Shown: positions 34,503 through 43,357, counted from the stretch's first letter. The stretch: 64,000 nt of DNA from Planctomycetota bacterium (GCA_023954375.1 JAMLIC010000023.1:1-64000); one strand, 5' to 3'. The notes: generated by a model from the sequence alone, not told the origin. Numbers and translations are program-made.

Positions 34503-35136
34503 GGTGGCAGCCTGGGCCCGCACGCGCCTGACCCTCGCCGCCTGGCCGGGCGCGGCGCTCGTCCTCCTGGTCGCCGCCGGCAGCCGCGAGGTCCCGCTGG
34601 CGCTCCTGCTCGTCGCCGCCTTTCGGCTCCTCGACGACCTCCTCGACCTGCCGCACGACCGCCTGGCGCACCCGGCGCGGGCGCTCTCGCGCGCGCCTTC
34701 GACCGCCCCGTTCGTGGCCGCGCTCCTGGCCCTGCTCGCCGCGTGCCTCGCCCTCACGGCGCGGCCGTCGCTGCTCGCCGCGCTGCTCGCCCTCCTCGTG
34801 GCCGGCGCCCGGCTCCCGAGGGCGCCGCGCCACCTGCTCGTGGCGGCGAAGTACCCCGCGCTCGTGCTCCTCCTCGGCGGTCCTGCGGCGGCGGCGGTCG
34901 TCGTGGGCCTGGCCTTCGCCGCGCACGAGGTCCTGCACGACCCGACGCTGCGCGCTGCGGGCTGGCCGACGCCTCTCCTGGCGCTCGAGCTGCTCGCCCT
35001 GGCCCTCGCCCTGCCGCTCGCCCTCGTCGTGCCCGGCGCCGCCCTCCTGGCCTGGCTCTGGGCGCGCCACCGCCGACGCCGCCCGCCGGGCCCGTGGTGT
35101 CACGCCGTCCTCCTGCCCGCGCTGGTGGCGCCGTGA
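34486..35136 (+). CDS. UbiA-like polyprenyltransferase-family membrane protein
   Basis: The protein has 216 residues, mostly hydrophobic, with about six membrane helices. Residues 46-70 read FRLLDDLLDLPHDRLAHPAR, with the acidic DDxxDxxxD spacing and following basic/proline segment typical of the first prenyl-diphosphate site of UbiA enzymes. A second aspartate-rich loop is not clear (HEVLHDP near 145), and the protein is shorter than usual UbiA members (about 280-300). It may be a reduced member that transfers a prenyl group to a polar acceptor, or a relative that has lost activity. The GTG start lies inside the end of the upstream gene (17-base overlap), and its stop overlaps the methyltransferase start. 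Confidence 0.6.
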   Translation: MSAWREVAAWARTRLTLAAWPGAALVLLVAAGSREVPLALLLVAAFRLLDDLLDLPHDRLAHPARALSRAPSTAPFVAALLALLAACLALTARPSLLAALLALLVAGARLPRAPRHLLVAAKYPALVLLLGGPAAAAVVVGLAFAAHEVLHDPTLRAAGWPTPLLALELLALALALPLALVVPGAALLAWLWARHRRRRPPGPWCHAVLLPALVAP

Positions 35137-36116
35137 ACGTGCACGACCCGGCCTTCGAGCCGGGGCTCGCGCCGCCGCCCGTCGAGGTCATGGAGTGGGT
35201 CCCCTGCTACTGCTGCGGCAGCGAGGCGCGCCGCGACCTCGTCGAGGCCGAGGACGACCTGACCGGCAAGCCGGGGCGCTTCCGCTTCGTCACCTGCCTC
35301 GACTGCGGCCTCGCCTACCAGTGCCCGCGGGTCCCGCCGTCGCACCTGCCGGCGTACTACGACGACCAGTACGTGTCGCACCGCCGGAACGCCGACTGGG
35401 GGCCGCTGCGCCCGCTGTTCGAGCGCGCCATGACGGCCCACGACCGGGCGAAGCTGGCGCTGGTGCGCCGCCACCTCGCCCTCGGGCCGGGACACGAGCT
35501 CCTCGACGTGGGCAGCGGGTCGGGGAGCTTCCTCCAGCACGCGCGCCGCGAGACCGGGGCGCACGTGACCGGCGTCGACTGGAAGGACCTGCGCCACCAG
35601 CCCTGGTACGAGGGGGTCGACCTGCGCGTGGGCCTGCTGGTCGAGCAGCACCTGCCGCCGGGCCGCTTCGACCTCGTCACCATGTGGCATTACCTCGAGC
35701 ACGACACGGACCCGCGGGGCAGCCTCGCCGTCGCGCGCGACCTCCTGCGGCCCGGGGTGGGGCGGCTGGTCGTCGAGGTGCCGCGCCTCGACAGCGTCAC
35801 CGCGCGCCTGTTCGGCCGCCGCTGGCCGGGGCTCCAGGCGCCGCAGCACACGGTCCTGTTCACGAAGGACCACCTGCTGCGGTTCGTCCGCGACGCCGGC
35901 CTCGAGGTCGTCGAGCACCTGCCCTGGGGCGCCTTCCCGCCGTACTTCTACCTGTTCACGGGTGCCGCGTTCGTCCTCCTGCGCGGCCGCGGGCTCGACC
36001 TCCGGCGGGCGATCGCCCCCTACTTCGTCGGCCAGGCGCTGCTCGCGCCGCTCCTCCTCCTCGAGCGGCGGCTGAACCTGGCCATGCAGACGGTCGTCTG
36101 CCGGCGGCCGGGGTGA
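35133..36116 (+). CDS. Zinc-ribbon class I SAM methyltransferase
   Basis: The 327-residue protein starts with a zinc ribbon (CYCC at 25-28; CLDC at 55-58). A class I methyltransferase domain follows, with LLDVGSGSGSFLQHA as SAM motif I and FDLVTMWHYLEHDTDP as motif IV. The order, zinc ribbon then methyltransferase with HYLEH, is that of small-molecule C- or O-methyltransferases near surface-polysaccharide and lipid genes. The tail has hydrophobic stretches (PPYFYLFTGAAFVLLRG) that could attach it to the membrane. It is the fourth gene of the operon, overlapping its neighbours on both sides (GTGA). The acceptor is unknown. Confidence 0.82.
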   Translation: MNVHDPAFEPGLAPPPVEVMEWVPCYCCGSEARRDLVEAEDDLTGKPGRFRFVTCLDCGLAYQCPRVPPSHLPAYYDDQYVSHRRNADWGPLRPLFERAMTAHDRAKLALVRRHLALGPGHELLDVGSGSGSFLQHARRETGAHVTGVDWKDLRHQPWYEGVDLRVGLLVEQHLPPGRFDLVTMWHYLEHDTDPRGSLAVARDLLRPGVGRLVVEVPRLDSVTARLFGRRWPGLQAPQHTVLFTKDHLLRFVRDAGLEVVEHLPWGAFPPYFYLFTGAAFVLLRGRGLDLRRAIAPYFVGQALLAPLLLLERRLNLAMQTVVCRRPG

Positions 36117-36811
36117 GGCTGCGCGACGCGCTCCTCGTCGCGGCCAGCTTCGCCTACCTGGGTGGCGTCGCGCTGGCGCTCCTCGCGCTCGCCCTGGTCA
36201 CGGGCTTCTCGCGGCGCGACCTCTACGGCCGCGGCGCCGCGGGCGCCTCGCGCGCCCTCCTGCGCCTGTGGGGGGGCCGCGTGGAGGTGACCGGCGCGCC
36301 GTGGCCCGCGGGGCAGGCGGTCTACGTCTCGAACCACACCGCGGCGCTCGACGTGTTCGTCGTGTGCGCGCTCGGCCTGCCCCGGGCGCGCTACTTCCTC
36401 TCGGGCGGGCTGCGCCTCGTGGCCCCGCTCGCCGTGATCGGGTGGCTGATCGGCGTGTTCTGGACGCCGCCCCAGACCCGGCGCGAGCGCCGGGTGGCGC
36501 TGTTCCAGCGGGCCGCGGCGACGCTCGCCCGCACGGGCGAGTCGGCCTTCCTCACCCCCGAGGGCCGCCGGGTGCCGGAGGGCGGCCCGGGGCCCTTCAA
36601 TCGCGGCGCGTTCCACCTCGCGCTGTCCCTCGGCGCGCCGATCGTCCCGCTGGTGATCGACGTCCCCCCGGGGACGACGCCGGGGCTGCTCGCGCGACCC
36701 GGCGTCGTGCGGGTGCGGACCCTGCCGGCGATCGACACCCGCGCCTGGCGCCTCGAGGACCTCGACCGCCGCAAGGACGAGGTGCGCGCGTCGTTCACCT
36801 GGTCCTCGTGA
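36113..36811 (+). CDS. PlsC-type 1-acyl-glycerol-3-phosphate acyltransferase-like protein
   Basis: The protein (232 residues) has an N-terminal membrane helix (about 6-30) and a glycerophosphate acyltransferase domain. The catalytic motif is NHTAALD (His75 and Asp80, the HX4D pair) and the acceptor motif is TPEGRR (148-153). PlsC-type enzymes place an acyl chain on lysophosphatidate or similar lipid acceptors at the inner membrane. As the last gene of the desaturase operon it probably acylates the product of the upstream genes. GTG 36113 overlaps the previous stop. The operon converges on the minus-strand effector-like cluster, with 14 bases between the two stops. Confidence 0.85.
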   Translation: MRLRDALLVAASFAYLGGVALALLALALVTGFSRRDLYGRGAAGASRALLRLWGGRVEVTGAPWPAGQAVYVSNHTAALDVFVVCALGLPRARYFLSGGLRLVAPLAVIGWLIGVFWTPPQTRRERRVALFQRAAATLARTGESAFLTPEGRRVPEGGPGPFNRGAFHLALSLGAPIVPLVIDVPPGTTPGLLARPGVVRVRTLPAIDTRAWRLEDLDRRKDEVRASFTWSS

Positions 36812-36825
36812 CGCTCAGGTCACGG

Positions 36826-38379
36826 TCAGTCCGCGCAGCGGAGGGCGCGCACGGCGCCGTGCTCGTCGCGGCCGAGCACGAACAGCCCGGCGCCGATCGT
36901 GGTCAGCGCCAGGGGGAGGAGCGGGCGCAGCGCCCGCGCGAGCTTGCGCGGCCGGTCGCCCCCGTGCCCCACCCAGGCGGCCTCGTCCTCCGTCACCAGC
37001 AGCCAGTCTGTGCGCGGGGGCCCGTCCGGGTCGACGAAGACGTCGATCCCCGCCGTGCGCGGCCGGCCGGGCAGCGGGCCGAGGTCGTCGTAGCGCGTCG
37101 CCTCGGTCACCAGCGGCCGCGCGTCGGGGTCGAAGCTCAGCTGCACGTGCGCCAGGCGGAGCCGCTTCTTCGGATCGCCCGGCGCCGGCGCGGCCTGGAC
37201 GAGGAGGGCGACCTGCCCGCATCCGTCGCGGTCGACGTGCAGGGCGGGGCCGGCGTCCGGGAGGAGCCGCGCCCCGTGCACCCGCTGGACGCCGAAGCCG
37301 CGCGGGGCGACCTCGGGGTCGAACGGGGCGTAGCGGAGCTCGAGGCCGTCCTCGCGCTCGAACGCGAGCACCAGGCCGACGCGCGCCGACCAGGGCCCGA
37401 CCGCGCGGGCCGCGGCGCCCGCGCGCGGGGCCTCGTCGAGCGCCAGCGTCCAGCGGACCTCGGGGGCGGGCATGTCGACGAGCGCCATGGGGTCGACCGG
37501 CGCGTCGTCCTCCTCCGCGGGCGCGTCGTCGTCGTCGACCACGATCGGCTGCGGCGGCCGCTCCGTCGGCGGGAAGAAGCTCACGAGCGCCAGCTGGAGG
37601 CCGTCCGCGGCGAGCACGAACACGTCCAGCCCGCCATCCGCCCGCAGCGTGGGCCGGGGCAGGATCCTGCCCGGGGCGAACGGCAGCGGGCAGGCGCGGT
37701 GGTTGAAGCCCATGAACGGGGTGCCGGCGCGGACGCGGTCGCCCTCGAGCCAGGCCGCCCAGCGCGCGCGGAGCGCCGGGAAGGGCTCCGGCGCGGCCGC
37801 GGTGACGAGCCCGCGGGCGTCGTCGGCGACGTCGAGGCAGCGGGTCGCCGCGGAGGAGACGACGACCTCCTCCTCCTCCTGGCGCGTCGTCACGCGCGTC
37901 TCGAGGAGCGCGTGGACGCCCCCGCCGTGGAACAGGTGGAAGCACGGCAGGTCCAGGAGCTGGTTCGTCCCGCGCCCGACGGGGATGCTCCCCTCGTGAC
38001 GCTCCGCGGCGTGGCGCCGCCAGGCCCCCGGGCTGCTCGTGACGCGCGCGCCGCCCTGCTCGAGCGAGAAGCTGAGCTCGTACACGCCCGGGGCGTCCGC
38101 GCCGAGGCGCTCCAGGTTGACGCCGCGCCCGCGCTCGCGGCCCGGCTCGAGCTCGATCGTCTTGCCCTCGCCCGGCCGCGCGCCGGGCGAGAGGCTGAAC
38201 GCCTCCGGCGGGCGGCCGGCGGCCCGCAGCTCGAAGCGGGGCTGGTAGCCGCCCGGCCCCTCCATGTCGGGGACGGTCGCCGGCTCCTCGCCCGTGTTCG
38301 CGATCACGGCGATCGGCGCCAGGGCCTCGCCGGGGGCGAGGTCGGCGACCGGAAGGAGGACGCGCAGGCTCAGGGTCAT
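36826..38379 (-). CDS. Unknown protein in effector-like cluster
   Basis: I do not recognise a family in this protein (517 residues). It starts with a beta-rich segment (MTLSLRVLLPVADLAPGEAL, then IAVIANTGEEPATVPDM) that looks like an Ig-like fold. It contains an acidic run (DDDDAPAEEDDAPVD, about residue 285) and ends with repeated beta-strand pieces such as TTIGAGLFVLGRDEHG, perhaps a propeller. No signal peptide or membrane helix is present. It follows the metzincin-like gene by eight bases in the same operon, with GAGG six bases before the ATG, so it may be an immunity, adaptor or recognition protein for that enzyme. That is inference from position only. Confidence 0.6.
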   Translation of the reverse strand: MTLSLRVLLPVADLAPGEALAPIAVIANTGEEPATVPDMEGPGGYQPRFELRAAGRPPEAFSLSPGARPGEGKTIELEPGRERGRGVNLERLGADAPGVYELSFSLEQGGARVTSSPGAWRRHAAERHEGSIPVGRGTNQLLDLPCFHLFHGGGVHALLETRVTTRQEEEEVVVSSAATRCLDVADDARGLVTAAAPEPFPALRARWAAWLEGDRVRAGTPFMGFNHRACPLPFAPGRILPRPTLRADGGLDVFVLAADGLQLALVSFFPPTERPPQPIVVDDDDAPAEEDDAPVDPMALVDMPAPEVRWTLALDEAPRAGAAARAVGPWSARVGLVLAFEREDGLELRYAPFDPEVAPRGFGVQRVHGARLLPDAGPALHVDRDGCGQVALLVQAAPAPGDPKKRLRLAHVQLSFDPDARPLVTEATRYDDLGPLPGRPRTAGIDVFVDPDGPPRTDWLLVTEDEAAWVGHGGDRPRKLARALRPLLPLALTTIGAGLFVLGRDEHGAVRALRCAD

Positions 38380-38387
38380 GGGTGGCC

Positions 38388-41141
38388 TCAGTTCCTCTTC
38401 AGCTCGGGGTACTGCCTCTCCATCTTCGAGATGTAGAAGTCGGTCTCCGGCGTCGTGGGCGCGGCCCCCTCGGCGGTCGGGTCGCTGCGGGAGAAGCCGA
38501 GCACCGCGTGCTCCCCCGTGTCGTCGGACCAGTCGTCCTTGAAGTAGGCCCACCCGCGGAGGCGCAGGATGCACACCCCGCACAGGTGCCGGTCGGCGAC
38601 GTTGTAGTTCATGATGCACTCGCGGTCGTTGGGGTCGTGGGCGCGCCGCTCCTTCTCGGTCGTGGCGGTCGGGTTGGCGTGCGGCAGGTGCATGCTGTGC
38701 CCGAACTCGTGGCACGCGGTCATGTTGCCGTCCATCTGCTCGGTCCCGGAGGCGATCGCGCGCCGGCCGCTCGTCGGGTGGTCCCACACGAAGAAGCAGC
38801 TCTTGAGCCCCAGGTCGCTGCTCATGTCGGCCTTGGCCACCCCGCCGAGGCTGTGGTCCTGCACGCCGCCCCCGCGCCGGTCGACCACCCTGTAGGCCGC
38901 CGTGTAGTGGAAGAACGTCACCCCGAAGAAGGCGTCCTGCATGACCTTCCGGTGGTGCAGCTCGGACATCAGGGCCATGAACCCGCCGCCGAACTTCTCG
39001 TTGGCGAAGGACAGCGCGTCGTCCAGCTTGGGGTTGTTGAGCACGGTGGGCCAGCCGGCCTGCGTCACCCGCGGGTCGACCGCGGCCAGGACCTTGTTCT
39101 GCGAGGTGACGTTCAGCTCCTCGTAGAAGAAGCGCTCGAGCAGCTCGGGCTCCTGCGCGCCGGCGTTCTTGGCCTTGAACTTGTTCCAGGCGCTCTTCTT
39201 GTCGTTGCGCCACCGCCGCTTGTCGATGTAGTTCTTCGTCTCCTCGCGCAGGATCGCGCGCATGATGACGCGGAGGTCCGGGAAGGCCATGACCTCCTGG
39301 CAGGCCTTCTGGCCGGGCTGGACCGGCGCCCCCCTGGGGACCCCGTACCAGTGGTCCCACTTGGTCACCTCGCCCTGCCGCCCCGCGTTGGCGTCGCCCA
39401 GGTTGGCGAGGGCGTGGATCGGGTTCTTGCGCTTGTCCGTCTCGTACTTGTGCCGCTTGCCCAGGACGTCGGCGTCCTCGCTCGTCTCGTAGTCGGCGAA
39501 GGTGATCGACTCGTCGATGAGCCGGTTGTACTCGTCCTTGTCCCAGAAGCCGGAGAAGTTCGCGTCCGGGTCGTCGTTCAGCCAGTCGAAGAGGAACCCC
39601 GCCGGCGCGTACATCTGGTCGATCTTCGTCAGGTCCATCGCCGGGGTCGCGTCGTCCTTGCGGAGGTAACGGGCCTTGATGAGCCGCTTCACCTCGAAGG
39701 TGGCCGTCTGCGCCACGGGCAGCCCGGGCAGGTCCCTCAGCCGCTCCGAGGCGCGCTTGTCCGGCGCCGCGTCGAGGGCCGGCTTGCCCTCGGGCGTCCG
39801 CGCGACCACCGGGGCCACGGTCAGCTTGTAGGAGTCGAGCGCCATGCGCGAGGGCTGGAAGATCACGCCCGTGCAGCAGGCGCGCTCGCCCTCCTCGTGC
39901 GCCGTGCTCAGCGCCGCCCACTTGCGGCTCTCGCACGGCTCCACGACGAACGGGAAGTCGCCGCCGTCCTGGGCGGGGAAGATCCGGTCCTTCGCCGCCT
40001 TGCTGCCGCGCTTGCCGCCGCGCTCCACGTGGACGTTGAGGCAGCCGGGCGGGTCGTTGCCGTCGTCGACGACCTTGTAGTTGAGCGCCGCGGCCACGAA
40101 CTGGCCGGCCGTGCCGTGCGGCGCGCTCTGCCGGCGCGCGTCGAGCGGCTTGTCCTCCCAGTCCCAGAGCAGCTGCGCCTTGCCGAGCGCCTTGGCCGCC
40201 TCGGCCGAGTGGACGGCCTCCCCGGCGGCGTTCTTGAGGAAGATCCTGGCGACGATCGGCAGGCGCGGGCCGCGGCCCCACAGCCAGCGGTGGCGCTGGA
40301 AGGCCATGTCGCGCCAGCAGGCCCACTCGTAGTAGGTGACGTAAGCGGCGAGCGAGCCGGGCAGGACCACCGGCCACGAGCCCGTGGGCTTGATGCTGGT
40401 GACCGCCGGCTGGCCCTTGTGCTCGTTGCGCAGGCGCTTCAGCGTGTACTTCTCGTTGGCCGCGACGACGTCCTTGAACGTGTCCTTCGTCTCCTCGATC
40501 TCGCCGTCCGGGATCAGGTCCTCGCCGCCCCACTCCAGGACGATCTTGTGCACGAGGACGTCGAAGTAGGTCCAGGCGACGCTCTCGGCGCCGTTCTTGT
40601 CGGTGACCACGAGCCTGACCTGGTACGGCGCGTTGGCCAGGTTCGGGACCTTGCCCTTGAACCGCTCGCCGTCGTCGATCGAGATCGCCGCGACGTCGAG
40701 GCTCCCGCCCTGCTCGCCCTCGCCCTGGAGCAGGCTCACGGCGTCGCCCTCGGTCTTCTCCTGGACCCAGACGGCGCCGTTGGCGTCGGTCGCCGCCCAC
40801 AGCTCGATGCGCGCCTTCGTGACGAGGTGCGCGTTCTCCACCTCCCACTTGACCTGCATCCCGTCGACGCCGGGCAGGAAGTGGAAGTGCTTCGCCGCGG
40901 GGTCCTGGTTCTCGTCGGGGGCGACGTTCTGGAACGAGGCCGAGCGGTAGGTGGGCTTGTCCTTCTGCTCGATCCACACCGCCTTGGCCACGGCGCGGGG
41001 CGGGGTGGGCTTGCGCAGCACGCCCCTGTAAGAGACCCGGTTCCTCTCCTCCTCGGGCGGCTCCTCGGGCGGCCTCGGCGGGACGAAGTCGGGCACCCTG
41101 GCGAACCGGTCGTGCGCGAACGGGATGGGGTACTTGCTCAC
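38388..41141 (-). CDS. Metzincin-like zinc metalloprotease, candidate secreted effector
   Basis: The C-terminal 110 residues of this 917-residue protein hold a metzincin zinc site, HEFGHSMHLPH (His811, Glu812, His815, His821), followed 23 residues on by a Met-turn, CIMNYN (Met844). Several cysteines follow (HLCGVC). The 800 residues before it match no domain I can name; they include Ig-like segments near 95-200. There is no signal peptide, which fits cargo delivered by a type VI or other contractile system better than ordinary secretion. Lysine and aromatic residues are far commoner than in neighbouring proteins, and the DNA is less GC-extreme, suggesting transfer. The GTG has GGGAGG five bases upstream. 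It sits between a LysM/PG-binding gene and an unknown gene. Confidence 0.78.
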   Translation of the reverse strand: MSKYPIPFAHDRFARVPDFVPPRPPEEPPEEERNRVSYRGVLRKPTPPRAVAKAVWIEQKDKPTYRSASFQNVAPDENQDPAAKHFHFLPGVDGMQVKWEVENAHLVTKARIELWAATDANGAVWVQEKTEGDAVSLLQGEGEQGGSLDVAAISIDDGERFKGKVPNLANAPYQVRLVVTDKNGAESVAWTYFDVLVHKIVLEWGGEDLIPDGEIEETKDTFKDVVAANEKYTLKRLRNEHKGQPAVTSIKPTGSWPVVLPGSLAAYVTYYEWACWRDMAFQRHRWLWGRGPRLPIVARIFLKNAAGEAVHSAEAAKALGKAQLLWDWEDKPLDARRQSAPHGTAGQFVAAALNYKVVDDGNDPPGCLNVHVERGGKRGSKAAKDRIFPAQDGGDFPFVVEPCESRKWAALSTAHEEGERACCTGVIFQPSRMALDSYKLTVAPVVARTPEGKPALDAAPDKRASERLRDLPGLPVAQTATFEVKRLIKARYLRKDDATPAMDLTKIDQMYAPAGFLFDWLNDDPDANFSGFWDKDEYNRLIDESITFADYETSEDADVLGKRHKYETDKRKNPIHALANLGDANAGRQGEVTKWDHWYGVPRGAPVQPGQKACQEVMAFPDLRVIMRAILREETKNYIDKRRWRNDKKSAWNKFKAKNAGAQEPELLERFFYEELNVTSQNKVLAAVDPRVTQAGWPTVLNNPKLDDALSFANEKFGGGFMALMSELHHRKVMQDAFFGVTFFHYTAAYRVVDRRGGGVQDHSLGGVAKADMSSDLGLKSCFFVWDHPTSGRRAIASGTEQMDGNMTACHEFGHSMHLPHANPTATTEKERRAHDPNDRECIMNYNVADRHLCGVCILRLRGWAYFKDDWSDDTGEHAVLGFSRSDPTAEGAAPTTPETDFYISKMERQYPELKRN

Positions 41142-41170
41142 GGTGCCTCCCTCGTCGGCGGGCTACGCGC

Positions 41171-41818
41171 TCAGTCGTGGTGCTGGGCCAGGCGGCTCTT
41201 CGTGGACTCGTCGATCTCGCCGGTCACCTGCAGCCCCTGGTCGCCCTGGTAGGCGCGCAGGGCGTCCTTTGTCTCGTCGTCGAGGCTGCCCGTGACCTTG
41301 CAGGCGTACCCGAGGTTGGAGAGGCGCGCCTGGACGCCCTCGACCGTGTCGATCGGGTCGAGGTGACCGAGGTCCAGCGTCCAGGTGAGGGCCGAGCTGT
41401 CGTCGCCCTCGACCGGCCAGACGGTCAGCTCGACCTCGCGCGCGTCGAACGGGATCTCCTCGCTCACCCGGCCGTCGCCGTCGGTGCGCCCCTCGATCGT
41501 CTCCCCGCCGGCGACGAGCTTGAACGGCTTGCTCGCGTAGGGCTGGTCCTCGTCGTCGATGAGGAGCTGCTCGAAGTGCAGCCGCGGCTTCTTGAGGCGG
41601 AAGGTGTGCAGCTTCTTCGTCGCGCAGTCGAACTTCTTGATCGTCTTGTCGGGGATGAACACCGAGTCCCCCGGGTAGAGGACGTGCGGGTCCTTGCGCT
41701 GCTCGCGCAGGCCCGCGTTCTGCGCGTGCTCCCAGATCGTCTGCCAGCGGAGGAAGCCCCTGGCGAAGGCGATGCTCGCCAGCGTGTCGCCCTGCTGCAC
41801 GGTGTAGGTCTCGGCCAT
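41171..41818 (-). CDS. LysM and peptidoglycan-binding protein with Ig-like middle
   Basis: The protein (215 residues) has three parts: a LysM domain (3-55, TYTVQQGDTLASIAFARGF then LYPGDSVFIPD), an Ig-like domain (75-135, QLLIDDEDQPYASKPFKLVA) related in pattern to the repeats of the upstream gene, and a C-terminal peptidoglycan-binding type 1 domain (150-212, VEGVQARLSNLGY). It has no signal peptide. Proteins of this build are frequent next to type VI and phage-tail-like genes, where they act as adaptors or spike accessories. The ATG has GGGAG about six bases upstream. It is 29 bases from the metzincin gene on the same strand. Confidence 0.8.
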   Translation of the reverse strand: MAETYTVQQGDTLASIAFARGFLRWQTIWEHAQNAGLREQRKDPHVLYPGDSVFIPDKTIKKFDCATKKLHTFRLKKPRLHFEQLLIDDEDQPYASKPFKLVAGGETIEGRTDGDGRVSEEIPFDAREVELTVWPVEGDDSSALTWTLDLGHLDPIDTVEGVQARLSNLGYACKVTGSLDDETKDALRAYQGDQGLQVTGEIDESTKSRLAQHHD

Positions 41819-41890
41819 GACGCCTGCTCCCGGCTCGCCCCCGGCGGGGGCGCGTGATTCTAGGGACTCGAGCCGCCGACCGCGAGGGCG

Positions 41891-43357
41891 TCAGGGCTCC
41901 AGGTCGCCCGCGTCGCGCGCGGTCCACTCCACCTGGCAGCGCCCCGCGGGGACCTCCTCGCGCGCCCTGCCGCTCGCGTCGAGCCGCCCCTCGCGCCGCG
42001 TGCCGTCGGGCAGGGTGAGCGCGTAGGGCTCGTCGGCCACCGCGGCGCCGTCGCCGTCGAGCAGCTCGAGCGCGATCCAGGTGAGCTCCTCGCGCGCCCC
42101 GCCCTGCGGGCGCGCCCCGGCGGCGCCGGGGGGCTCGCCCCCCTCGAACCAGCTCGCGTCACGGTCGGGCCACTCGACCTGGCAGGTCCCCTCGGGCACG
42201 CCCGCGAGGCGCGCCCGGCCGCGCGCGTCGAGCGTCCCCTCGAGGCGCCGCCCGTCCGGGAGGGTGACCGCGAACCGCTCGCCCGCGACCGGCGCCCCCG
42301 CGGCGTCGAGGAGCTCCAGCTCGAGCCAGGCCGCGGCCTCCGGCGCCTCCTTCGACGCCGCTCGCCCGCCGCCGCCCTCGAGCTGGCTCTCGTCGCGCTC
42401 GGGCCACTCGACCGCGCAGGTGCCCGGGGGCACCTGGCCGAGCCGCGCGCGGCCCCGCGCGTCGAGCCTGCCCTCGCGCACCTCGCCGCCGGGCAGGGTG
42501 ACCCGGTAGGGCTCGTCGGGCACCGGCGCGCCGTCGCCGTCGAGGAGCTCGAGCTCGAGCCAGGCGTCCTGCTCGAGCGCCTTGCCGTCCGGCCCCTCGG
42601 CGTCCTGGAACCAGGTCTGGTCGCGCGCCGGGAGCTCGACCGTGCAGGTGCCCGGCTCGAGCCGCTCGAGCCGGGCGCGCCCCTGCGCGTCGAGCTCGCC
42701 CTCGCGCACCGTCCCGTCCGGGAGGGTCACGCGGTAGGGCTCGCCCGCGACCGGGGCGCCCGCGTGGTCGAGGAGCTCGAACGCCAGCCAGTGGAGCTCG
42801 GCGCGCGGGTCGATCCCGTCGCGGCTGGCCTCCTGGAACCAGGTCTGGTCGCGCTCCGGGAACTCGATGACGCAGGTGCCGGCGGGGATGAGGTCGAGGC
42901 GGGCGCGGCCCCGCGCGTCGAGCGCCCCCTCGCGCACCTCGCCGCCGGGGAGCGTGACCCGGTAAGGCTCCCCGGCGACCGGGCCATCGTCGTAATCGAG
43001 CAGCTCCACCTCGATCCAGGCGTCGAGCTCCTTGTGGAGGTCGAGGTCGCCCTCGACCCAGTCGCGCTCGGGGAACCAGACCTTGCTCTGGCCGCGCTGG
43101 ATCGGCTCGAGGCGCGCCCGGCCGTCGGCGCCGAGGCGCCCCTCGACGAGCTTGCCCGCGGGCGTCTCGAGGACGTAGGGCTCGTCCGCGACGGGCGCGC
43201 CGTCCCAGTCGAGGAGCTCGAGCTCGATCCAGGCGCCTCCGACCTGGAAGACGCGCGTCCTCTGGAACCGGAGGGTCCAGGTGGCCTTCGCCCCGCCGCA
43301 CGTCCCGCAGGTGAACGTGTCGTCGGAGAACGTCGTCGCGCAGCAGATCCAGGGCAT
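41891..43357 (-). CDS. Six-repeat Ig-like protein with Cys-rich N-terminus
   Basis: The protein (488 residues) begins MPWICCATTFSDDTFTCGTC, a Cys-rich segment that may bind a metal. It continues as six tandem copies of a 60-70-residue beta-sandwich unit. Each unit starts W(I/L)xxELLDxDGAPVA, has EPYRVTLPDGxxREGxLDA in the middle, and ends GTCxVEWPxRD. These carboxypeptidase-regulatory-like units are familiar from type VI spike (VgrG)-associated and contractile-tail-associated proteins. No signal peptide is visible. ATG 43357 is preferred; an in-frame GTG at 43387 would add ten residues. It leads the minus-strand operon of effector-like genes and faces the acyl-carrier-protein operon. Confidence 0.75.
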   Translation of the reverse strand: MPWICCATTFSDDTFTCGTCGGAKATWTLRFQRTRVFQVGGAWIELELLDWDGAPVADEPYVLETPAGKLVEGRLGADGRARLEPIQRGQSKVWFPERDWVEGDLDLHKELDAWIEVELLDYDDGPVAGEPYRVTLPGGEVREGALDARGRARLDLIPAGTCVIEFPERDQTWFQEASRDGIDPRAELHWLAFELLDHAGAPVAGEPYRVTLPDGTVREGELDAQGRARLERLEPGTCTVELPARDQTWFQDAEGPDGKALEQDAWLELELLDGDGAPVPDEPYRVTLPGGEVREGRLDARGRARLGQVPPGTCAVEWPERDESQLEGGGGRAASKEAPEAAAWLELELLDAAGAPVAGERFAVTLPDGRRLEGTLDARGRARLAGVPEGTCQVEWPDRDASWFEGGEPPGAAGARPQGGAREELTWIALELLDGDGAAVADEPYALTLPDGTRREGRLDASGRAREEVPAGRCQVEWTARDAGDLEP

